Assembly (NCBI RefSeq): GCF_029240175.1
Contig: NZ_JARBTM010000025.1
Location: 1 to 37,960, forward strand
Direction: 5' to 3'
DNA length: 37,960 nt
From: Anaerosolibacter sp.
Lineage (GTDB): Bacteria; Bacillota; Clostridia; Peptostreptococcales; Thermotaleaceae
Made by a program: the position numbers and the translations under genes
Part shown: positions 34,379 through 37,960 of the stretch, in pieces
Layout of the letters: every line of letters begins with the position of its first letter
Position numbering within the stretch: the first letter of the stretch is position 1
Notes under the pieces: generated by a model
The model's database searches: none
What the model saw: only the letters and a program-made list of their open reading frames with translations
Told to the model about the DNA's origin: nothing

Positions 34379-35170
34379 ATGAAGAGACTCGGGATATATA
34401 ACAATAAGGGTGGCGTGGGAAAAAGTACCCTTACGGCAAACCTAGGGGCAGGGCTGGCCCTTAAACTTGGGTATAAAACTTTGATTTTGGACTTAGATTC
34501 GCAAAGAGATTCCTCGAAGTCTTTGGGTGTATTGGATGTGGAAAGAGCCATTAATGATATTTTTGAACAAGAGGAGGCAAGAAGAAAAGGCAGGGTTGTG
34601 GCGAACGAAGTCAAATTAAAAGATTGTATTATATATAATGTACGGGAGAATCTTGATGTGCTTACAAACAGAGGGCTAAAGGATATTGAAAGCTATATCA
34701 AAGAGACAAGACGATACGATTTGGTTTTCGGGAAGATGCTGATAGATTTAGAAAAGATGGACTATGGCTGTATTGTGATAGACTGTGGCCCCTCTCAAAC
34801 AAGCATTAATGATGCCATTCTTTCCTATGTAGATTGTATTATGGTACCGATACAAACAGAAGCTGCCAGCGTAGAAGCCATAGGAAATGTATATGAATAT
34901 CTTACTATGTTAGATCTTCCTTCCTCGAAAGTGAAGTTTATTGTTCCAAACATGTTTGATAGCAGACTACTTGATGCCAAAAGGAACCTAGTACGTATCC
35001 ATGAATACTTTAAAAATCATACCCATGTGGTTATCACGGAGCCTATACAGAGGAAGGTGAAAATTACAGAGGCTGGGGCTCATGGTAAGAGTACATTTGA
35101 GCATGATAGGAAAGCGGCGAGTCAGTTTTCTAAAGTAGTAGAAAGTGTAGCAGAATATCTTAAGCCATAG
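34379..35170 (+). CDS. ParA/Soj-type ATPase, orphan
   Basis: The 263-aa protein starts at ATG 34379, nine bases behind AAAGGGGG (a TTG two codons earlier is also possible). Its deviant Walker A, NNKGGVGKSTLTANL, begins near residue 8, with the Walker A' LILDLDSQRD and IVIDCGPSQTSINDAIL, as in ParA/Soj/MinD relatives. Such ATPases place DNA or protein complexes in the cell. No ParB gene or parS-like site is beside it, and chromosomal Soj is normally near the origin with spo0J, so this is an orphan paralogue. Its role may be the positioning of another cargo. It ends in a strong hairpin shared with the convergent ABC transporter. Confidence 0.88.
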   Translation: MKRLGIYNNKGGVGKSTLTANLGAGLALKLGYKTLILDLDSQRDSSKSLGVLDVERAINDIFEQEEARRKGRVVANEVKLKDCIIYNVRENLDVLTNRGLKDIESYIKETRRYDLVFGKMLIDLEKMDYGCIVIDCGPSQTSINDAILSYVDCIMVPIQTEAASVEAIGNVYEYLTMLDLPSSKVKFIVPNMFDSRLLDAKRNLVRIHEYFKNHTHVVITEPIQRKVKITEAGAHGKSTFEHDRKAASQFSKVVESVAEYLKP

Positions 35171-35205
35171 AAAGATAGGTTCTATTCTGTTATAGGCCTC
35201 CATAA

Positions 35206-35250
35206 GAAGAACCCTGGTTCCCTTGAAAATCAAGGGAACCAGGGTTCTTC
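35206..35250. terminator. Bidirectional hairpin between convergent parA and ABC genes
   Basis: GAAGAACCCTGGTTCCC and GGGAACCAGGGTTCTTC pair as part of a perfect 21-bp stem with an AAA loop. T-rich tails are short on both sides, so termination strength is uncertain but the position between converging genes fits. Confidence 0.75.
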
Positions 35251-35276
35251 GGTTTCTATCATAAGATTTGATAATC

Positions 35277-36068
35277 TCAGCTAATCATATCAAGGTTTTG
35301 ATAAGTGATGCACATGGGGGTCTTGAACAAGGGGCATTCAATAATCTTTGAATTTATTCCAAAAACATCTTCTATCAGTTTTTCTGTGACGATTTTTTTA
35401 GGTTCACCTTCTCCATACACCGTACCATCTTTAATTGCGATCATATGATCTGCATATCTGCAAGCCAAATTAATATCATGGAGCACAATAACGATGGTTC
35501 TTTGCTCGTGCTGATTCAAGTTCTTTAATAAGTCGAGTACTTCGATTTTATATTTTATATCTAGATGATTTGTGGGTTCATCAAGCAGAATGGTATCCGT
35601 TTGTTGAGCAAGAGTCATGGCGATCCATACTCTTTGTTTTTGTCCACCCGATAAATCTGAAATCTTCTTATGCTGAATCTGAGTTAAGCCTGTCTTTTCC
35701 AACGCATAATTTACAATCTTTTCATCTTCCTTACTCCACTGGCTAAACCAGCTTTGATAAGGGTATCTTCCTTGTTTTATCAGATTAAATACAGTCAAAT
35801 CAGAAGGGGCCATAGGTGTTTGTGTAAGGATTGCAAGCTCCTTGGCTATCTCCTTGGAGGACTTTTCAAATATACTCACATCTCCTAAGAACACTTTTCC
35901 CGACACGGGCTTTAAAAGTCTAGCCATGGTTTTTAGCAGAGTAGACTTACCACAGCCATTACTTCCAACCAGTATGGTAATTTTATTCTTCGGAATCATT
36001 ACATTGATATCTTCAAGTACAATATGGTCGCCATATCCTAAAGTTAAATTGCTTGATGATAAACTCAT
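35277..36068 (-). CDS. ABC transporter ATPase, siderophore/cobalamin type (FecE/FhuC/BtuD-like)
   Basis: The 263-aa ATPase energises uptake of iron chelates or cobalamin. Walker A is GSNGCGKS at 35-42, the signature LSGGQ is at 139-143, and Walker B with LLDEPTNHLD starts at 161. The Q loop is LTQTP. The pattern MSLSSSNLTLGYGDHIVLEDINV at the N-terminus and the PSDLTVFNLIKQGRYPY block, with its GR-PY, are typical of the FecE/FhuC group. It follows the second permease gene directly and is translated behind GGGGGAGG. Substrate choice (ferric siderophore, heme, cobalamin) cannot be decided without the binding protein. Confidence 0.94.
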   Translation of the reverse strand: MSLSSSNLTLGYGDHIVLEDINVMIPKNKITILVGSNGCGKSTLLKTMARLLKPVSGKVFLGDVSIFEKSSKEIAKELAILTQTPMAPSDLTVFNLIKQGRYPYQSWFSQWSKEDEKIVNYALEKTGLTQIQHKKISDLSGGQKQRVWIAMTLAQQTDTILLDEPTNHLDIKYKIEVLDLLKNLNQHEQRTIVIVLHDINLACRYADHMIAIKDGTVYGEGEPKKIVTEKLIEDVFGINSKIIECPLFKTPMCITYQNLDMIS

Positions 36069-37136
36069 TTATATCCTCCCCCTCAGTGTCTGCTGATTCT
36101 TGATTAGTAAATATATAAAGAATGGTGCACCTACTCCAGCGGTAAATATTCCTACAGGTAAATCCAGGGGGAAGAACAGGGTTCGTGCAGCTACATCAGA
36201 TAAAACCACGATGATACCCCCTACCAAAGCAGAAAGAGGCAATATATTCTCAAAGGATGAGTTGGTCAGTTTCCTACATATGTGAGGTGCGATGAGACCT
36301 ACGAAGCTGACACCGCCCCCAACAGCCACTGCACCGCTGGCCAGGGCAGCACTTAAAACCATCAAAATAAAACGATTTTTCTCAACGGAGCTGCCCAAGC
36401 CTATGGATATACCGTCATCTAGATTTTGTATGTTTAACTCCCTAGTAAAGACGATCGTCAGGACGAAGAGAACCATAAACCAAGAAGACAACAGTTTGAC
36501 ATGGGTCCAGTTTGTCCCATAAACCGTCCCGGTAATCCAAAGCTGCGCTTCCTTAATAAATACAACAGGGCCATTAAGGATCAGTATAGAAGTGAGGGCC
36601 TTTGCTGCACCAGCCACTGCAATACCAATCATGATCAGCCGATAGGGAGTAACGCCCTTCTTGAAAGCGAGGAAATATACAAGTAGTACCGCTGAAAAAG
36701 CGCCTATAAAAGCAAAGATAGGCATGTAAAATATACTGGTTGTTAGGGCATTGTTCTTCGGGTTGGTAAATATCGTGAGGAATATCAATGCCCCTACAGA
36801 ACCGCTGTCGGTTATACCAATGATATTTGGTGCGGCCAGAGGATTTTTTACAACCCCTTGAAGAACTGCCCCTGCAAGCCCCAGAGAAGTACCCACAAAA
36901 AGGGCCACCAATGTTCTTGGTAATCTTATGCTGTGAATAATCAGAGAATCACCAGAACCAGCTCCCCCCAAAAGAACTTGGATAATTTTAAAAATAGGGA
37001 TATGTTTTTGACCCATACTTAGACTGAAGAGTATGGATAAAATACAGATGATTGCTGTAATGAATAGGATAAGTATACTTCTTTTCTCATATATAGCGGA
37101 AATATTTCCTTTTCTAATGATTAAAAAATTCTTCAT
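36069..37136 (-). CDS. FecCD-family permease (second subunit)
   Basis: The 355-aa permease has about ten helices and the FecCD (BtuC-like) signatures HSIRLPRTLVALFVGTSLGLAGAVLQGVVKNPLA near residue 70 and VGGGVSFVGLIAPHICR late in the chain, the loop that docks on the ATPase. The N-terminus carries about 25 charged residues before the first helix. It overlaps the preceding permease gene by four bases (ATGA) and meets the ATPase gene without a gap, so the three are one operon. A paired permease like this usually works as a heterodimer with the one at 37133. The ligand-binding lipoprotein would be expected beyond the right edge. Confidence 0.94.
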   Translation of the reverse strand: MKNFLIIRKGNISAIYEKRSILILFITAIICILSILFSLSMGQKHIPIFKIIQVLLGGAGSGDSLIIHSIRLPRTLVALFVGTSLGLAGAVLQGVVKNPLAAPNIIGITDSGSVGALIFLTIFTNPKNNALTTSIFYMPIFAFIGAFSAVLLVYFLAFKKGVTPYRLIMIGIAVAGAAKALTSILILNGPVVFIKEAQLWITGTVYGTNWTHVKLLSSWFMVLFVLTIVFTRELNIQNLDDGISIGLGSSVEKNRFILMVLSAALASGAVAVGGGVSFVGLIAPHICRKLTNSSFENILPLSALVGGIIVVLSDVAARTLFFPLDLPVGIFTAGVGAPFFIYLLIKNQQTLRGRI

Positions 37137-37960
37137 GATCTATTTTCCGCCTTTCTAGCAATATAGATGAAAAATGGTGCGCCGATAATGGCGGTTACAG
37201 CACCTACGGGCACTTCTTTTGGAAATATAATAAAACGAGAGCCAATATCTGCCAGTAATAGGAAGGTAGAACCTAGAACCATATTGTAGGGTATAGCCCA
37301 TTTGAATTCAGATCCAACCAAGAATCGGGTTAAGTGAGGAATGATCAATCCAACGAGCCCTATAGGTCCTGCCACAGCTACAGAGGCACCGGCGAGTAAA
37401 ACCACTAACAAAATCATCTGAAGCTTTAAGAAATCCGTGTTTAAACCTAACCCCTTTGCGATTTCTTCACCCAGAGAAAAAATATTCAGTCGACTGGATA
37501 GGATGAAACATATAACCCAAGCGGTAGCCATAAAGGGAATCACATTGAACAATACATCCATGCTTCTGCCTTCTACGGAGCCTGTAAGCCAGAACAGAAC
37601 CTCTTCCATGGTTTTTTGATCTTTGAAGAGTATCACCTGGGTAAAGGAGATGAAAAAGGCAGACACTGCTGCCCCAGCAAGGGTTAGATCAAAGGTTTGA
37701 ATAGACCCTCTTATACCGCCGGCTAAGGCATAGACCAACACTACCGCCAAGGCTGCACCCCCAAAGGAAAAGAGCATGATATGATTTTGAGTAAACTGAG
37801 GAAAATAGCTGTATGCAAAAACCATAAAGAATGCGGCACCAGAATTTACCCCCAATAACCCTGGTGAAGCCATGGGGTTTTTTGTAAGGGTTTGCATCAG
37901 TGCACCGGACAGGCTTAAGCTGGCGCCTATAAAGAGGGCCGTCAGTGCCCTGGGCATTCT
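37133..37960 (-). CDS. FecCD-family permease (first subunit), N-terminus beyond the right edge
   Basis: The reading frame runs off the window on its 5' side; the visible 275 or so residues begin in the RMPRALTALFIGASLSLSGA segment, which lies about 60-70 residues into a full FecCD permease. GAALMQTLTKNPMA-like and GPIGLVGLIIPHLTR blocks are present, along with the C-terminal FPKEVPVGAVTAIIGAPFFIYI segment typical of the family. It is the partner of the permease at 36069, with which it overlaps by ATGA. An ATG inside the window is not the true start. Confidence 0.92.
   Translation of the reverse strand, partial: RMPRALTALFIGASLSLSGALMQTLTKNPMASPGLLGVNSGAAFFMVFAYSYFPQFTQNHIMLFSFGGAALAVVLVYALAGGIRGSIQTFDLTLAGAAVSAFFISFTQVILFKDQKTMEEVLFWLTGSVEGRSMDVLFNVIPFMATAWVICFILSSRLNIFSLGEEIAKGLGLNTDFLKLQMILLVVLLAGASVAVAGPIGLVGLIIPHLTRFLVGSEFKWAIPYNMVLGSTFLLLADIGSRFIIFPKEVPVGAVTAIIGAPFFIYIARKAENRS

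Overview
The window reads like a chromosomal segment of a low-GC, anaerobic, spore-former-type Clostridia, probably close to Alkaliphilus and its relatives. This is inferred from AT-rich intergenic DNA, strong GGAGG ribosome binding sites, a T-box and a PyrR attenuator, a TAXI-type TRAP transporter, and a small CC/Se-motif protein. No phage, insertion sequence or CRISPR array was seen. Species cannot be fixed from the sequence alone.

Left part (1-2.9 kb): the 5' end of a secreted NHL beta-propeller protein built from nearly identical 141-bp units (minus strand, running off the left edge), an EamA/DMT exporter, and a short plus-strand transcript-like unit with two tiny overlapping ORFs closed by a terminator. 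Arginine/pyrimidine block (2.9-12.8 kb): argCJ (minus) and argBD (plus) are divergent. They are followed by a PyrR-type attenuator, a second promoter closely matching the argB promoter, a possible Arg-rich leader peptide, an unrecognised 160-aa gene and carAB. Acetylated ornithine synthesis and carbamoyl phosphate supply are therefore joined, and carAB appears wired to both the pyrimidine and arginine end products. serA follows (13.2-14.8 kb) behind a serine T-box whose specifier can be read as UCC.

Middle part (14.9-25.3 kb): a lipoprotein M1 peptidase, a DacF-like D,D-carboxypeptidase, a CC/Se-motif protein, tRNA-Arg(CCT), a soluble chemoreceptor, a YjjG-like HAD phosphatase, a pair of half-size DUF606/YdcZ-type transporters divergent from a Crp/Fnr-type regulator with a perfect 16-bp palindrome between them, a secreted fascin-like/FN3/copper-amine-oxidase-N-domain protein, a pentapeptide-repeat protein and a PAP2 phosphatase.

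Right part (25.4-38 kb): a complete sensory and uptake module. A histidine kinase whose outer domain is an amino-acid-binding-protein fold and an NtrC-type sigma-54 activator lie just upstream of a consensus -24/-12 promoter. That promoter faces a TAXI TRAP operon (binding lipoprotein, DUF1850 protein, fused permease), followed by a gamma-glutamyltransferase-like gene whose 5' end carries an apparent one-base frameshift. An orphan ParA ATPase and a convergent siderophore/cobalamin-type ABC transporter (ATPase plus two permeases, the last cut by the right edge) close the window.
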